Shown: positions 19,749 to 30,021, counted from the stretch's first letter. The stretch is 64,000 bases of DNA from an uncultured Sphingomonadaceae bacterium (GCA_947497315.1 CANMFX010000002.1:62001-126000); one strand, 5' to 3'. The notes: generated by a model from the letters alone, not told the origin. Made by a program: numbers and translations.

Positions 19749-21206
19749 TTGTCCCAGTCAGCTACCACAGTGAAAACTACATTGTCGCCAAACGATCACC
19801 CCTATCTCAACGGCGCATGGACACCTAATTTTGAAGAGCATGACAGTGATGATCTTGAAATTATTGGTGAAATCCCAGCAGATATTGACGGTATATATGT
19901 ACGCAACACGGAAAATCCGGTGCATGAAGCCATAGGCCGGTACCATCCTTTTGACGGTGACGGGATGCTGCACATGATGCAGCTTTCGGGTGGAAAGGCG
20001 GAATATAAAAACCGTTTCATCCGCACCCGTGGTTTCGAGGCGGAGCAGGAAGCCGGGCGTTCCTTGTGGATTGGCTGCATGGGCAACCCCAAAAAATCGG
20101 AACGAGCCGGTTGGGGCGCGCACGGGCATATCAAGGACAGTTCGTCAACCGATGTGGTTGTTCATGCTGGCAGTATATTGTCGACATTCTGGCAATGCGG
20201 GGAAGGCTATCGCCTTGATCCGGCGACACTCGAGACGCTGGGCATAGAGGGTTGGGCGCCGATTGATGGCATTTCAGCCCATCCCAAACTGGACCCCAAA
20301 ACTGGTGAGTTGCTCTTCTTCAACTATTCCACCCATGCGCCTTACATGCATTACGGGGTTGTCGGAGCAGACAATAAGTTGAAACATTATATTCCTGTTG
20401 AGCTGCCAGCGCCGCGTTTGCCTCATGATATGTGCTTTTCGAAAAACTATTCCATCCTGAATGACTTCCCGATGTTCTGGCCGCAGGCTGCAATCGATAA
20501 TGGTTTCTACATCCCTGTCTTTGACAAGAATATGAAGTCACGATTTGCTGTAATTCCGCGCCATGGGAACCCGGAAGACATAAAATGGTTTGAAGCGGAT
20601 TCAACCTATGTTCTGCACTTTATGAATGCCTATGAAGAAGGCCATGAATTGATCATGGACGGCTATTTTCAGGAAGATCCGCGGCCGGATCCGCTGCAAT
20701 CCATGCCCGACGAATATAAAGCCATGGGATCCAATCTCGATCTTCATTCCCTGAAAACCCATCTGCATCGCTGGCGGTTCAATCTGGAAACTGGTGAGAC
20801 GGTTGAGGAGCGTTTGTATGATGACGAGATTGTCGAATTTGGTACAATCAACCCAGCTATTGCAGGCGAGAAGCATCGCTATGTCTACAGCGTAACTGGT
20901 GAAGATGGCTATTTCCTGTTCACTGGTATGATCAAACATGATCTGGAAACCGGTGAAACCCAGCATTATGAATTCGGTCCAGGCCGCTATGGTTCCGAAG
21001 CCCCATTCATTGCACGCAAAGATGGGAAATCGGAAGATGATGGCTATTTGATCAGTTTTATTACAGACATGAATCTCGATCGTTCGGAATGCGTGATAAT
21101 GGACGCGAAAAATCTGGAAGCGGGACCAATATGCCAGATCGTATTGCCGCACAGGATTTGCAGTGGCACACATGCCGTATGGGCAGATGCGGATGAACTG
21201 CGCTAA
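19749..21206 (+). CDS. Carotenoid oxygenase family (carotenoid/stilbene cleavage dioxygenase)
   Basis: Non-haem iron dioxygenase that splits a C=C bond in a carotenoid, apocarotenoid or stilbene-like substrate. The 485 residues form the family's beta-propeller. The four iron-ligand histidines can be placed at about His178 (GISAHPKL), His226 (LPHDMCFS), His290 (VLHFMNAYEEG) and His475 (SGTHAVWAD). The start is a TTG at 19749 with GGAG about 11 bp upstream; no ATG gives a complete N-terminus (NDHPYLNGAWTPN). It leads a run of thiolase and thioesterase genes, hinting that the cleavage product is fed into beta-oxidation-like steps. Substrate unknown. Confidence 0.9.
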   Translation: MSQSATTVKTTLSPNDHPYLNGAWTPNFEEHDSDDLEIIGEIPADIDGIYVRNTENPVHEAIGRYHPFDGDGMLHMMQLSGGKAEYKNRFIRTRGFEAEQEAGRSLWIGCMGNPKKSERAGWGAHGHIKDSSSTDVVVHAGSILSTFWQCGEGYRLDPATLETLGIEGWAPIDGISAHPKLDPKTGELLFFNYSTHAPYMHYGVVGADNKLKHYIPVELPAPRLPHDMCFSKNYSILNDFPMFWPQAAIDNGFYIPVFDKNMKSRFAVIPRHGNPEDIKWFEADSTYVLHFMNAYEEGHELIMDGYFQEDPRPDPLQSMPDEYKAMGSNLDLHSLKTHLHRWRFNLETGETVEERLYDDEIVEFGTINPAIAGEKHRYVYSVTGEDGYFLFTGMIKHDLETGETQHYEFGPGRYGSEAPFIARKDGKSEDDGYLISFITDMNLDRSECVIMDAKNLEAGPICQIVLPHRICSGTHAVWADADELR

Positions 21207-21217
21207 GGGAGTTTATT

Positions 21218-22447
21218 ATGTCTCGGAAAATCTATGTTCTAGGCGGTCATCAAACCGATTTTGCCCAAAACTGGACGCGGGAAGACATGTCCCTGTTCGA
21301 TCTGTTCTCGACATCGGTTCTTAAGGCATTAGAAAAAACAAAGCTTGAACCGAAAGATATAGAAGTCGGCCATGTCGGCAATTTCGTTGCAGAATTGTTC
21401 ACCGGTCAGGGTATGTTGGGCGGTTTTTTCGGCCATGTGCATAGAGATTTTGCTGGCATGCCAGCGTCCCGTCATGAAGGTGCCTGTGCGTCCGGATCGC
21501 TGGCGATTTTAGGCGCGATGACAGACATTGAAAGTGGCCGTTATGATCTGGCCTGTGTGGCCGGCGTGGAACTGATGCGCAATGTGTCCGGTGGGCAGGC
21601 TGCAGATAATCTGGGTGCCGCTATTTATGTTGGTGAAGAGGGGCAGGATGCCAAATATATCTGGCCCGCCATGTTCTCTGATCTCGCCGAAGAATATGAC
21701 AAGAGATATGGTCTGCGCCACGAACATTTGATGGAGATTTCCAAAACCAATTTTGACAATGCGCGGCGCAATCCCAATGCGCAGAGCCGGGACTGGACGT
21801 TTGGCGACAAGAGCTTCACGCAGGATGATGAGTATAATCCTGTTATCGAGGGCTGGATGCGTAGACAGGATTGCGGGCAGGTGTCCGATGGAGCCGCCGT
21901 AGTCATTCTGGCGTCCGAGGAACGCGCAAAGCGCTATGCCGACGCGCACAATGTAACGTTGGAAAGCCTACCGCAGATTAAAGGATGGGGCCATAGCACC
22001 GCGCCGATGTTGATGCGTACCAAATTGGCCGATAGCGCAAATGATGACTATGTTCTGCCGTGGACAAGAAAAGCCATCACTGACGCGTACAGGCGTGCTG
22101 GCATCGCTGGGCCGGAACAACTGGATGCGATCGAAACCCATGATTGCTTTTCAGTGACCGAATATATGGCGATTGAACATTTCGGGATCACTGCACCCGG
22201 CGAAGCCTGGAAAGCGATTGAAGAGGGTGTGATCGCTTTTGACGGTAGCTTGCCAGTCAATCCATCGGGCGGACTGATCGGAATGGGACATCCGGTTGGC
22301 GCGACAGGTGTCCGGATGCTGCTTGATGCAGCAAAGCAGGTAACGGGGAAAGCCGGAGACTATCAGGTTGAGGGTGCAAAAACTGTCGGCACGTTTAATG
22401 TCGGAGGTTCAGGCACGACAAATTGTTCCTTTGTCGTCGGAATTTAA
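21218..22447 (+). CDS. SCP2-type thiolase (acetyl-CoA acyltransferase)
   Basis: Thiolase-fold enzyme that would cleave a 3-ketoacyl-CoA or make a C-C bond. The 409 residues include the nucleophile Cys90 in HEGACASGSLAI and the C-terminal GMGHPVGATGVRM histidine motif. The start MSRKIYVLGGHQTDF is typical of the SCP2-like group linked to sterol or branched-chain degradation. It begins 11 bp after the oxygenase stop. No DUF35-type OB-fold partner, usual for some of these thiolases, is next to it. Confidence 0.88.
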   Translation: MSRKIYVLGGHQTDFAQNWTREDMSLFDLFSTSVLKALEKTKLEPKDIEVGHVGNFVAELFTGQGMLGGFFGHVHRDFAGMPASRHEGACASGSLAILGAMTDIESGRYDLACVAGVELMRNVSGGQAADNLGAAIYVGEEGQDAKYIWPAMFSDLAEEYDKRYGLRHEHLMEISKTNFDNARRNPNAQSRDWTFGDKSFTQDDEYNPVIEGWMRRQDCGQVSDGAAVVILASEERAKRYADAHNVTLESLPQIKGWGHSTAPMLMRTKLADSANDDYVLPWTRKAITDAYRRAGIAGPEQLDAIETHDCFSVTEYMAIEHFGITAPGEAWKAIEEGVIAFDGSLPVNPSGGLIGMGHPVGATGVRMLLDAAKQVTGKAGDYQVEGAKTVGTFNVGGSGTTNCSFVVGI

Positions 22448-22461
22448 GGGGGGTTTTAGCG

Positions 22462-23331
22462 GTGAACTCAAAAATACTGATCGGTCTTGTCATATCCATT
22501 GGGCTGGGCGCAGCTGTTGCGTTTGCGGGTAGTCAGGGCGGAATGATATTTGGCGCCATGCCCGTGTTTTTGCTGTGCGGTATCCTGGCCTATGCCATCA
22601 ACTGGCTGGCTTTCATCCCTGCTAATATGGCTCAGACAGAAAAATTCTATGATCTTACTGGTTCCATCACCTATCTCACAATCATGGTCGTCGCATGCGC
22701 GTTGTCAGCGCCGCTGGATCTTCGCGCCGTAATTGTGGCCGCGATGGTTGCGGTCTGGGCGCTTCGACTAGGATCGTTTCTGTTCTTGCGGATAAAGGCG
22801 GATGGTCATGATCAGCGGTTTGACCAGATAAAAATTTCGCCGCCGCGTTTTTTTCTAACTTGGACTTTGCAGGGGCTTTGGGTTCTGCTGACAGCAGCCA
22901 GTGCCCTGGTCATCATTACCAATGCCACGCGACTTCCGCTGGATGTTTTTGCCTATGTCGGTATCGGCCTGTGGATTGCCGGTTTCGCGATTGAAGCAGT
23001 TGCTGACCGGCAGAAAAGAACATTCCGGAAAAACCCGGAAAACAAGGGGCGCTTCATTTCCTCCGGTCTGTGGGCCTGGTCCAGGCACCCTAATTATTTC
23101 GGCGAAATCCTTCTCTGGACAGGTATTACGATCATGTCATTGCCGCTTCTGTCTGGTTGGCAGTGGGTGACGATTATCTCGCCGATTTTTGTCGCAACCT
23201 TGCTGATGCGGGTCAGCGGCGTCCCCAAACTGGAGGCTGCTGGGCAGAAAAAATGGGGAGACGATCCGGATTATATCAAATATTGCAAATCGGTTCCCGT
23301 CCTGATCCCCAGGCCGCCCAAGATCAGCTAA
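22462..23331 (+). CDS. DUF1295 membrane protein, steroid 5-alpha-reductase-like
   Basis: Polytopic inner-membrane protein of the DUF1295 family, 289 residues. A GTG start at 22462 is chosen because AAGGGGGG lies about 8 bp upstream. It has about seven membrane helices. The C-terminal half carries the signature of this methyltransferase/reductase superfamily: NKGRFISSGLWAWSRHPNY, then FGEILLWTG. Relatives reduce steroid double bonds or methylate prenyl-cysteine; the true reaction is not known. It lies between two thiolases, which suggests a hydrophobic isoprenoid or steroid-like substrate. Confidence 0.82.
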   Translation: MNSKILIGLVISIGLGAAVAFAGSQGGMIFGAMPVFLLCGILAYAINWLAFIPANMAQTEKFYDLTGSITYLTIMVVACALSAPLDLRAVIVAAMVAVWALRLGSFLFLRIKADGHDQRFDQIKISPPRFFLTWTLQGLWVLLTAASALVIITNATRLPLDVFAYVGIGLWIAGFAIEAVADRQKRTFRKNPENKGRFISSGLWAWSRHPNYFGEILLWTGITIMSLPLLSGWQWVTIISPIFVATLLMRVSGVPKLEAAGQKKWGDDPDYIKYCKSVPVLIPRPPKIS

Positions 23332-23427
23332 GCAGGTCTGTGGTGGCCGCGATGCCATATTCCCTGACCATGGCTTGACAAGGTCCCAAATCGATTTAGG
23401 CCGTCACCATCAAATGGAGATTTTATC

Positions 23428-24600
23428 ATGCGTGAAGCAGTCGTCGTATCTTATGCCCGTACCGGGCTCGCCAAAGCAGGGCGGGGTGGGTTTAACATCA
23501 CACCGCCGATGACGATGGCGGCGCACGCCATCAAGCACGCCGTTGCCAAGTCGGGCGTCGAGAGTGACTTTGTCGACGACAGCCTGATGGGCAATGTCGC
23601 CCATGCTGCGCCAAATATCGGTCGCAATGCCGCGCTTCTTGCCGGGCTGCCCAAAACCACCGCTGGTGCCACGATCAACCGCTTCTGTTCGTCAGGGATG
23701 CAGGCAATCGCCATGGCTGCAAACCATATTCGCGGTGATGGCGCGGATTGCGTTGTCGCTGGCGGGGTCGAGAGCATTTCAATGCAAGGACAGCGCGCGC
23801 CGGAAGGCAGCATCGATAACGAAATCCTGAAAATCGCACCCGATATCTTCATGCCCATGATTGATACGGCGGATATTGTGGCGGAGCGTTACAATGTCAG
23901 CCGCGAATATCAGGACGAATATTCCCTGCAATCACAGCAACGAATGGCCAAGGCTCAGGAAGCCGGGCTTTTCGCCGATGAAATCGTACCGATGCAGACG
24001 AAGATGAAAGTCGTCGACAAGGAAACCAAGGAAGAAAGTATTGTCGACTACACGGTCGATCGAGACGAGTGCAATCGTCCGACCACGACCCTGGAAGGTC
24101 TCGCCAAACTGCAACCGGTCATGGGTGAAGGCAAATTTATAACCGCCGGCAATGCCAGCCAATTGTCCGATGGTGCGGCTGCGGTATTGTTAATGGAAGC
24201 CAAAGAAGCCGAACGGCGGGGGCTGGAACCTCTAGGCCGTTTCGTATCCTGGGCTGTCGCCGGGTGTGAACCGGATGAAATGGGCATTGGTCCGGTCTTT
24301 GCGGTTCCCAAGCTTCTAGAAAGACAAGGCCTGACGGTTGATGATATCGATATCTGGGAACTCAACGAAGCCTTTGCCAGCCAGTGCCTGTACAGCCGCG
24401 ATCGTCTGGGTATTGATCCGGAAAAATATAACGTCAATGGCGGGTCCATTTCGATCGGCCATCCCTTTGGCATGACCGGCGCGCGCTGTGCCGGGCATTT
24501 GTTGCAGGAAGGTCGCCGTCGCGGCGCGAAATGGGGCGTTGTGACCATGTGTATCGGTGGCGGTCAGGGCGGAGCAGGCCTGTTCGAGATCTACCCCTGA
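23428..24600 (+). CDS. Acetyl-CoA C-acyltransferase (thiolase, FadA type)
   Basis: Last enzyme of a beta-oxidation cycle, splitting 3-ketoacyl-CoA with CoA. The 390 residues carry the nucleophile Cys87 in INRFCSSGMQAI, the histidine motif GHPFGMTGARC and the second catalytic cysteine in CIGGGQGGAG. It likely works with the FadJ-type protein at 27348-29384. The ATG has AGATTTT rather than a strong ribosome site in front, but the N-terminus MREAVVVSYARTG is complete. Confidence 0.93.
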   Translation: MREAVVVSYARTGLAKAGRGGFNITPPMTMAAHAIKHAVAKSGVESDFVDDSLMGNVAHAAPNIGRNAALLAGLPKTTAGATINRFCSSGMQAIAMAANHIRGDGADCVVAGGVESISMQGQRAPEGSIDNEILKIAPDIFMPMIDTADIVAERYNVSREYQDEYSLQSQQRMAKAQEAGLFADEIVPMQTKMKVVDKETKEESIVDYTVDRDECNRPTTTLEGLAKLQPVMGEGKFITAGNASQLSDGAAAVLLMEAKEAERRGLEPLGRFVSWAVAGCEPDEMGIGPVFAVPKLLERQGLTVDDIDIWELNEAFASQCLYSRDRLGIDPEKYNVNGGSISIGHPFGMTGARCAGHLLQEGRRRGAKWGVVTMCIGGGQGGAGLFEIYP

Positions 24601-24641
24601 ACTTTCGAGACAACACGCACATTTAAGGAATAGAAGCAGTT

Positions 24642-25571
24642 TTGGATCAACTAACGGACGAACAAGTCGAACGCCGGCTTTCGGAAGCTTTGGCCAATCG
24701 CTCCTCCGTGCCTGCGGAGAAGCTGATAGCCAGATTGCTCCGCACCTTTAAACTCACGGCAGACGCTGATGACGAGTTTCTCTATCCCGCGCTATCGTCG
24801 ACGGCACGCGAGCGTATTTTTGGCGGGCAGGTGATTGCACAAGCTATTGTCGCGGCGGATCATACCGTTGATGACGAGAAGACCATTCATTCGCTGCATT
24901 CCTATTTTCTGCGCGCGGGAGACGAGACCAAGCCTTTGCATTTTCGGGTGCACCGCGATTTTGACGGACGCAGCATTTCCAACCGCCGGGTTGTTGTGCG
25001 TCAGGATGAAAAGGTCATATTCAATCTGACGGCCTCTTTTCAAAAACCGGCTGACGGGCTCCATCACCAAGTGCCCATGCCAGATGTTCTGCCACCAGAC
25101 CAATGCATGAGCATGATGGAGCAAATAGCCCGTAACCCGCAAATTTCGGACAAGCACATAGAGCGGATGAGCATGCCGCGACCCTTTGATGTTCGCAGCG
25201 TTCGTCCGCAAGGGAAAGCGCAGCCTGCCCGTCAATATCAGTGGTTCAAGACGGTTGCGCCGCTGCCAGATGATCCGCTGACCCACCGGGCCACACTGGC
25301 CTTCGCATCCGATATGGGATTGCTCTCCACTTCGATGATCCCGCACGGATTGCATTGGACCACGCCCGGATTATTCTCGACCAGCCTCGATCATGCGATG
25401 TGGTTCCATGACGATTTCAGGATGGATCAATGGATTTGCTATGTCATGGACAGCGACTGGACCGGCGGCACGCGCGGCCTCAATCGCGGTTCGCTGTACA
25501 CGCAAGATGGCAAGCTGGTTGCGTCCGCGGTGCAGGAAGGCCTTATCCGCGTGATACCGAAAAGCGGTTGA
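24642..25571 (+). CDS. tesB: Acyl-CoA thioesterase II
   Basis: Hydrolyses acyl-CoA to free acid and CoA, probably to release CoA or drain stalled intermediates. The 309 residues have the double hot-dog fold of TesB: IFGGQVIAQAIVAADHTV near the N-terminus, then FDGRSISNRRVVVRQDEKVIF, and SLDHAMWFHDDFRMDQWICY near the C-terminus. The start is TTG 24642 with AAGGAA about 11 bp upstream. It follows the FadA-type thiolase by 41 bp and converges with the acyl-CoA ligase gene. Confidence 0.92.
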   Translation: MDQLTDEQVERRLSEALANRSSVPAEKLIARLLRTFKLTADADDEFLYPALSSTARERIFGGQVIAQAIVAADHTVDDEKTIHSLHSYFLRAGDETKPLHFRVHRDFDGRSISNRRVVVRQDEKVIFNLTASFQKPADGLHHQVPMPDVLPPDQCMSMMEQIARNPQISDKHIERMSMPRPFDVRSVRPQGKAQPARQYQWFKTVAPLPDDPLTHRATLAFASDMGLLSTSMIPHGLHWTTPGLFSTSLDHAMWFHDDFRMDQWICYVMDSDWTGGTRGLNRGSLYTQDGKLVASAVQEGLIRVIPKSG

Positions 25572-25574
25572 ATT

Positions 25575-27317
25575 TTAAAATAGCGACTTCAGATCGCGTT
25601 TCAATATTTTGCCATTGGCGTTGCGCGGCAAGCTGTCTTTGCTGAACAGCACTTTTACCGGCACTTTGAAATTTGCGAGCCGGGCACGGACCCATTCCTG
25701 CAATTCGGCTTCAGTGGCGGTTTGGCCCTGCACCAGATTCACGACCGCTGCCGGTTCTTCGCCCAAAGTCTTATGCTCAATGCCGATCAAGGCCGCATCC
25801 ATCACCGCCGGATGATCATAAAGGACATTCTCGACCTCGGATGAATAGATATTCTCCCCGCCGCGAATGATCATGTCTTTCGCGCGGTCGACAATATGGC
25901 AGAAGCCTTCATCATCCAGTCGCGCCAGATCGCCGGTACGCACCCATCCATCGACAAAGGTTTCAGCAGTTGCGTCTGGCCGGTTCCAATAGCCTTTCAC
26001 CACCATCGGCCCGCGCGCCCAAAGTTCGCCCACTTCGCCAATCGGCATTTCGTCGGCACCATCCTCGCTCATGACTTTCAGATCGGCCGCAGCCACCGGC
26101 GGGCCGCAGCTGGTTGGGCGATTGAGATAATCCTCGGCGCTGTGTGATGTGACCGTCGCCATGGTTTCGGTCATGCCCCAGCCATTGCCGGGCAGGGCGC
26201 CAAAAACCTCGTAGATTTTGCGGGCCAGCTCGGGCGCAGACGGCGCGCCGCCATAGCTGATCGCGTCAATCGAACTCAGATCATATTTGTCGCGGTCGGG
26301 ATGCTCGATCAATTGCCAAGCGATAAACGGGACGCCGCCGGTCGCATTGACCTTTTCCCGCTCTATAATCTCCATTGCCCGCACCGTGTCCCACTTATGA
26401 AGGAAGACCATTTTATGGCCGCCATGCACAGTCGGCATCATGATCGCCGAACAGGCGGTGCAATGGAACATCGGCACCACCGTCAGGCCGACCCGAACCG
26501 TGGGCTCGGGTAGCTCATTGCCCCGGCGCAAGGCCGCTGCCGCGCCCGAATAGCCCACCGAAATAGCATTGGTGGTCAGGTTGCGATGCGTTCCGAGTGC
26601 GCCCTTGGGCTGGCCGGTTGTACCGCTGGTATAGAATATCGTTGCCGGGTCATCGGGGGCCATGTCGACAACCGGCAGGTCCTGATCCGGAAGATTGCCA
26701 TAATCATTGGGCCGCCCGATAATCTCTTCCAGCGCCCGCGCCGGATCGGCCAATGCGCTCTGGTTCCGCGCCACAATGACATGTTTCAGATCAGGCAGAT
26801 CGCTGAGATGCGAGGAAATCCGGTCCCATCGCTCGGCATCGCAGAGCAGCACGCTGGTTTCCGAATTTGCGAGGCCAAAGACCAGCTCCTGATCCGTCCA
26901 CCAGGCGTTGAGCGGCACAACAATGGCGCCGATAGAGGCAGCCGCGAAGAAGATCACCGGCCATTCCGGCAAATTGCGCATGGCGAGCGAAACCCGGTCG
27001 CCCTTGGAGACTCCGATATTCTGAAGCTCCACTGCCAGAGCCGCCACGGCGCGATACCAATTGGCATAGGTAACGCGCTCATCCTCAAATATCAGAAATT
27101 CGCTGTCGCCATGGCCACGCGCATGTTCCGCCATCGCCGCTAGCGTAGGATGGGCATTTTTCCATACGCGGGTCAGGACGCCATCAATATCGACCATCTC
27201 CATTTCAAACGGCTGGCCCGGCGCGCATAGCAAGGCGTCTACCTCTTTGCGTGATCGTACGGGCCATCCAGCGGGCGGTGTCCACTTTTCCAGCGGATCT
27301 ATAGCTTCAGCTGACAA
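25575..27317 (-). CDS. Acyl-CoA synthetase / AMP-dependent ligase
   Basis: Activates a carboxylic acid to its CoA thioester via an acyl-adenylate. The 580 residues have the P-loop FYTSGTTGQPKGALGTHRN, the adenylate motif GWGMTETMATV, WVRTGDLARLDDEGF and the C-terminal lysine region LPRNANGKILKRDL. It lies 30 bp upstream of fadJ on the minus strand, facing thiolase and thioesterase genes, so it likely supplies the same pathway. Substrate chain or ring type cannot be read from sequence. Confidence 0.94.
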   Translation of the reverse strand: MSAEAIDPLEKWTPPAGWPVRSRKEVDALLCAPGQPFEMEMVDIDGVLTRVWKNAHPTLAAMAEHARGHGDSEFLIFEDERVTYANWYRAVAALAVELQNIGVSKGDRVSLAMRNLPEWPVIFFAAASIGAIVVPLNAWWTDQELVFGLANSETSVLLCDAERWDRISSHLSDLPDLKHVIVARNQSALADPARALEEIIGRPNDYGNLPDQDLPVVDMAPDDPATIFYTSGTTGQPKGALGTHRNLTTNAISVGYSGAAAALRRGNELPEPTVRVGLTVVPMFHCTACSAIMMPTVHGGHKMVFLHKWDTVRAMEIIEREKVNATGGVPFIAWQLIEHPDRDKYDLSSIDAISYGGAPSAPELARKIYEVFGALPGNGWGMTETMATVTSHSAEDYLNRPTSCGPPVAAADLKVMSEDGADEMPIGEVGELWARGPMVVKGYWNRPDATAETFVDGWVRTGDLARLDDEGFCHIVDRAKDMIIRGGENIYSSEVENVLYDHPAVMDAALIGIEHKTLGEEPAAVVNLVQGQTATEAELQEWVRARLANFKVPVKVLFSKDSLPRNANGKILKRDLKSLF

Positions 27318-27347
27318 ACATATTCTCCTAGATCGATAGACGCGACC

Positions 27348-29384
27348 CTATCCGTTAAATTTGCCGCCTGCAGCAGCTTTTTCTTCCAGCAACTTGGTCA
27401 CTGGCAGGCCATGTTTTTTGAGCCCCGCAACCATGTTGTCGAGCCCGACCGTATCGGCCCAGAACATTGGACCGCCGGTATAAAGCGGCCAGCCATAGCC
27501 ATTGATCCAGACCACATCGATATCACTCGCCCGCTGGGCCATGCCTTCTTCGAGGATTTTCGCGCCCTCATTGACCATCGGATAGAGCAGGCGCTCGCGG
27601 ATTTCGTCCTTTGAAATTTCGCGCTGCTCCTTGCCCGCCTTGGCAGCGAATTCAGAGATAATCTGTTTGACCTCATCGGCTGGGGTGCGTTGCCGCGCTT
27701 CATTATAGTCATAAAAACCTTTGCCGACTTTTTGTCCCCAGCGACCGGCGGCACATAAGGCATCCCGCAATGTTTCAATGCGCTCGGGATCGCGGTGCCA
27801 GCCAATATCAACGCCGGCGAGGTCGGACATCTGGAACGGCCCCATCGGAAAGCCGAAGTCCAGCAGCACATCGTCCACGTCCCAGTAGTTGGCGCCTTCC
27901 ATGATCATGATATTCGCCTGTTCCTGACGCGGGCTGAGCATCCGGTTGCCGATAAAGCCGGGGCAAACGCCAGAGACTGCCGCGACCTTGCCGATTTTCT
28001 TCGACAGCTTCATCGCTGTCATCAGCACGTCATCCGCTGTCTTCTCACCTCGCACAATTTCGAGCAATTTCATGATATTGGCCGGCGAGAAAAAGTGCAG
28101 ACCGAGAACATATTCAGGCCGCTTGGTCACCGAAGCAATCTCGTCAATATTCAGATAGCTGGTGTTGCTGGCAAGGATCGCGCCCTGTTTTACAATGCCG
28201 TCGAGCTTGGCGAAGACCTCCTTTTTGACATCCATATTCTCGAACACCGCTTCGATCACCAGATCGCAATCGGCCAAATCATTATAGGATAAGCTGGGCG
28301 TCAAAAGGCTCATCGCGCCTTCGACCTGCTCTTCAGTCATTCGTCCGCGTTTTGCTGTATTTTCGTAATTTTTGCGGATCACGCCAACACCGCGTTCCAG
28401 TGCTTCTTCTTTCAGTTCGACAATGGTCACGGGAATACCGGCAGACAGAAAGTTCATGCCAATGCCGCCGCCCATGGTTCCGGCACCCAATATGCCGACT
28501 TTCTTGATCGGGATCAGCTCGATTTTGGGGTCAATGCCGTCGATCTTGTTCGCCGCGCGTTCGGCGAAGAAATAGTGGCGCATGGCTGCCGACTGAGTGC
28601 CGGTCATCAGCTTCATGAAAAGCTCGCCCTCTTTCTTGACACCATCGACATAAGACAGCTCGCCCGCGGCCTTTACGGCCTGAATGCCCGCTTCCGGCGC
28701 ATCGAACCCGCGGATTTTACGGCCGTTCTTTTGGCGGAATTCATCAAATATTGCTGGATTTTTGATACCATCTTCATTGGCGGTGCCCTCCGAAGAACGC
28801 GGCGGTGCCTTGCCAATCTGTTCGCGCGCAAAGGCGATCGCATCTTCGGCCAGACTGTCTTCGCCGACAATCTGGTCGACCAGGCCGATAGCATGCGCCT
28901 TCTTCGCAGAAATTGGATTGCCGATGACGACCATAGGCAAAGCCGCCTCTGCGCCAACCACCCGCGGCAAGCGCTGCGTTCCGGCGGCACCGGGGATCAG
29001 GCCCAGTTTTACCTCGGGAAGGCCCATTTTGGCCGATGGCACTGCGACACGGTAATGGCACGCCAAGGCAACTTCACAGCCGCCGCCAAGCGCCGTCCCG
29101 TGGATCGCCGCGACAACCGGCTTGTTGCTGGCTTCCAACCGGTCAATAGCCTCGCCCAGATTCGGCCCCTGCATAGGCTTGCCAAACTCCGTAATGTCCG
29201 CACCGGCAAAAAATGTCCGTCCGTCACAGCGAACGACCACGGCCTCAATCTCGTCGTCAGACAAGGCCTCTTCAATGCCGTCGACAAGTCCCTGTCGAAC
29301 TGCTGCACCGAGCGCATTGACCGGCGGATTGTTCGAGACAATGACCAATATATTCTGATGTTTCTCAGTGGTGATGACAGACAT
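27348..29384 (-). CDS. fadJ: Enoyl-CoA hydratase / 3-hydroxyacyl-CoA dehydrogenase fusion
   Basis: Two consecutive beta-oxidation steps on one chain: hydration of enoyl-CoA and NAD-dependent oxidation of 3-hydroxyacyl-CoA. It has 678 residues from ATG 29384, which has AGGAG 7 bp upstream; a longer frame to 29468 lacks this. The N-terminal crotonase domain shows [20 protein letters not shown] and [21 protein letters not shown]. The dehydrogenase half begins [20 protein letters not shown], with [14 protein letters not shown] and GFIGNRM further on. Either fadB or fadJ naming would fit; this length and order match monofunctional-partner FadJ. Confidence 0.95.
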   Translation of the reverse strand: MSVITTEKHQNILVIVSNNPPVNALGAAVRQGLVDGIEEALSDDEIEAVVVRCDGRTFFAGADITEFGKPMQGPNLGEAIDRLEASNKPVVAAIHGTALGGGCEVALACHYRVAVPSAKMGLPEVKLGLIPGAAGTQRLPRVVGAEAALPMVVIGNPISAKKAHAIGLVDQIVGEDSLAEDAIAFAREQIGKAPPRSSEGTANEDGIKNPAIFDEFRQKNGRKIRGFDAPEAGIQAVKAAGELSYVDGVKKEGELFMKLMTGTQSAAMRHYFFAERAANKIDGIDPKIELIPIKKVGILGAGTMGGGIGMNFLSAGIPVTIVELKEEALERGVGVIRKNYENTAKRGRMTEEQVEGAMSLLTPSLSYNDLADCDLVIEAVFENMDVKKEVFAKLDGIVKQGAILASNTSYLNIDEIASVTKRPEYVLGLHFFSPANIMKLLEIVRGEKTADDVLMTAMKLSKKIGKVAAVSGVCPGFIGNRMLSPRQEQANIMIMEGANYWDVDDVLLDFGFPMGPFQMSDLAGVDIGWHRDPERIETLRDALCAAGRWGQKVGKGFYDYNEARQRTPADEVKQIISEFAAKAGKEQREISKDEIRERLLYPMVNEGAKILEEGMAQRASDIDVVWINGYGWPLYTGGPMFWADTVGLDNMVAGLKKHGLPVTKLLEEKAAAGGKFNG

Positions 29385-29616
29385 TTTTTTCTCCTGCAAA
29401 AATCCCGTTTGGTTAACGAAGAGAGGCGGCGTGGCGCGAAGGTGAAGCTCGAAAACCAAGCAGGCCAACCGAGTATCACAAAGAAAGAGAATTTCAAATC
29501 AGGCTTTTGTTTTATTGGGCTAAATGTAGGAAAATTCGATGATTGCTGATCTCGGAAATCCCTATGTTTTAGGCAACTAACGCCGTCAGAGAACCGTCTG
29601 TCGCAAGCATCAGATG

Positions 29617-29634
29617 TTAAGCCCTGTTAACCAT
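29617..29634 (+). promoter_or_regulatory. Candidate CtrA site upstream of sciP
   Basis: TTAAGCCCTGTTAACCAT contains two TTAA arms 6 bp apart, close to the TTAA-N7-TTAAC CtrA consensus, and the TTAACCAT half-site. It lies 79-96 bp before the sciP start. The rest of the 328-bp gap between divergent fadJ and sciP holds no evident gene. Confidence 0.5.
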
Positions 29635-29712
29635 AGAAATTTAGACGCACTTAACATCCTCAGAGCATTTTTATGCACGGGCATAGGAACAGGGCAACGC
29701 CGAAAGGCAGAA

Positions 29713-30021
29713 ATGAGGTTCCATATGAAACATGTTACGATACCAAAAGCCACCAGAGTCATCGGTCCGCTTGGGGAAGCGCTCGCCGAACATGACTTGC
29801 CACCCGCGGACACAACCCGCTGGGTAATAAGGCGTAAAGCCGAGGTCGTCGCCGCCGTGAATGGCGGGCTGTTGACCACGGATGAAGCCTGTGAACGTTA
29901 TGATCTGTCGCTGGAGGAGCTTATTTCCTGGCAGCAGGCGATCCATCGTTCTGGCATGTCTGGTTTACGTATTACCCACTTACAGGAATATCGCGACCAA
30001 AGCTTCAATCAGGATATGTGA
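29713..30021 (+). CDS. sciP: SciP-type CtrA inhibitor (DUF1153)
   Basis: Small helix-turn-helix protein that binds CtrA and represses CtrA-dependent genes in the alphaproteobacterial cell cycle. From ATG 29713 it has 102 residues; ATG 29725 is equally possible (GAGG 7 bp upstream). The diagnostic core is DLPPADTTRWVIRRKAEVVAA followed by TDEACERYDLSLEELISWQ and a GLRITHLQEYR end. A CtrA-like site lies upstream, as in the known feedback loop. It is divergent from the fadJ operon. Confidence 0.95.
   Translation: MRFHMKHVTIPKATRVIGPLGEALAEHDLPPADTTRWVIRRKAEVVAAVNGGLLTTDEACERYDLSLEELISWQQAIHRSGMSGLRITHLQEYRDQSFNQDM

Noticed and set aside
28575-29549. 324-codon open frame antisense to fadJ
   Set aside because: It mirrors a well-supported enoyl-CoA hydratase reading frame and its own translation shows no domain; typical antisense shadow.
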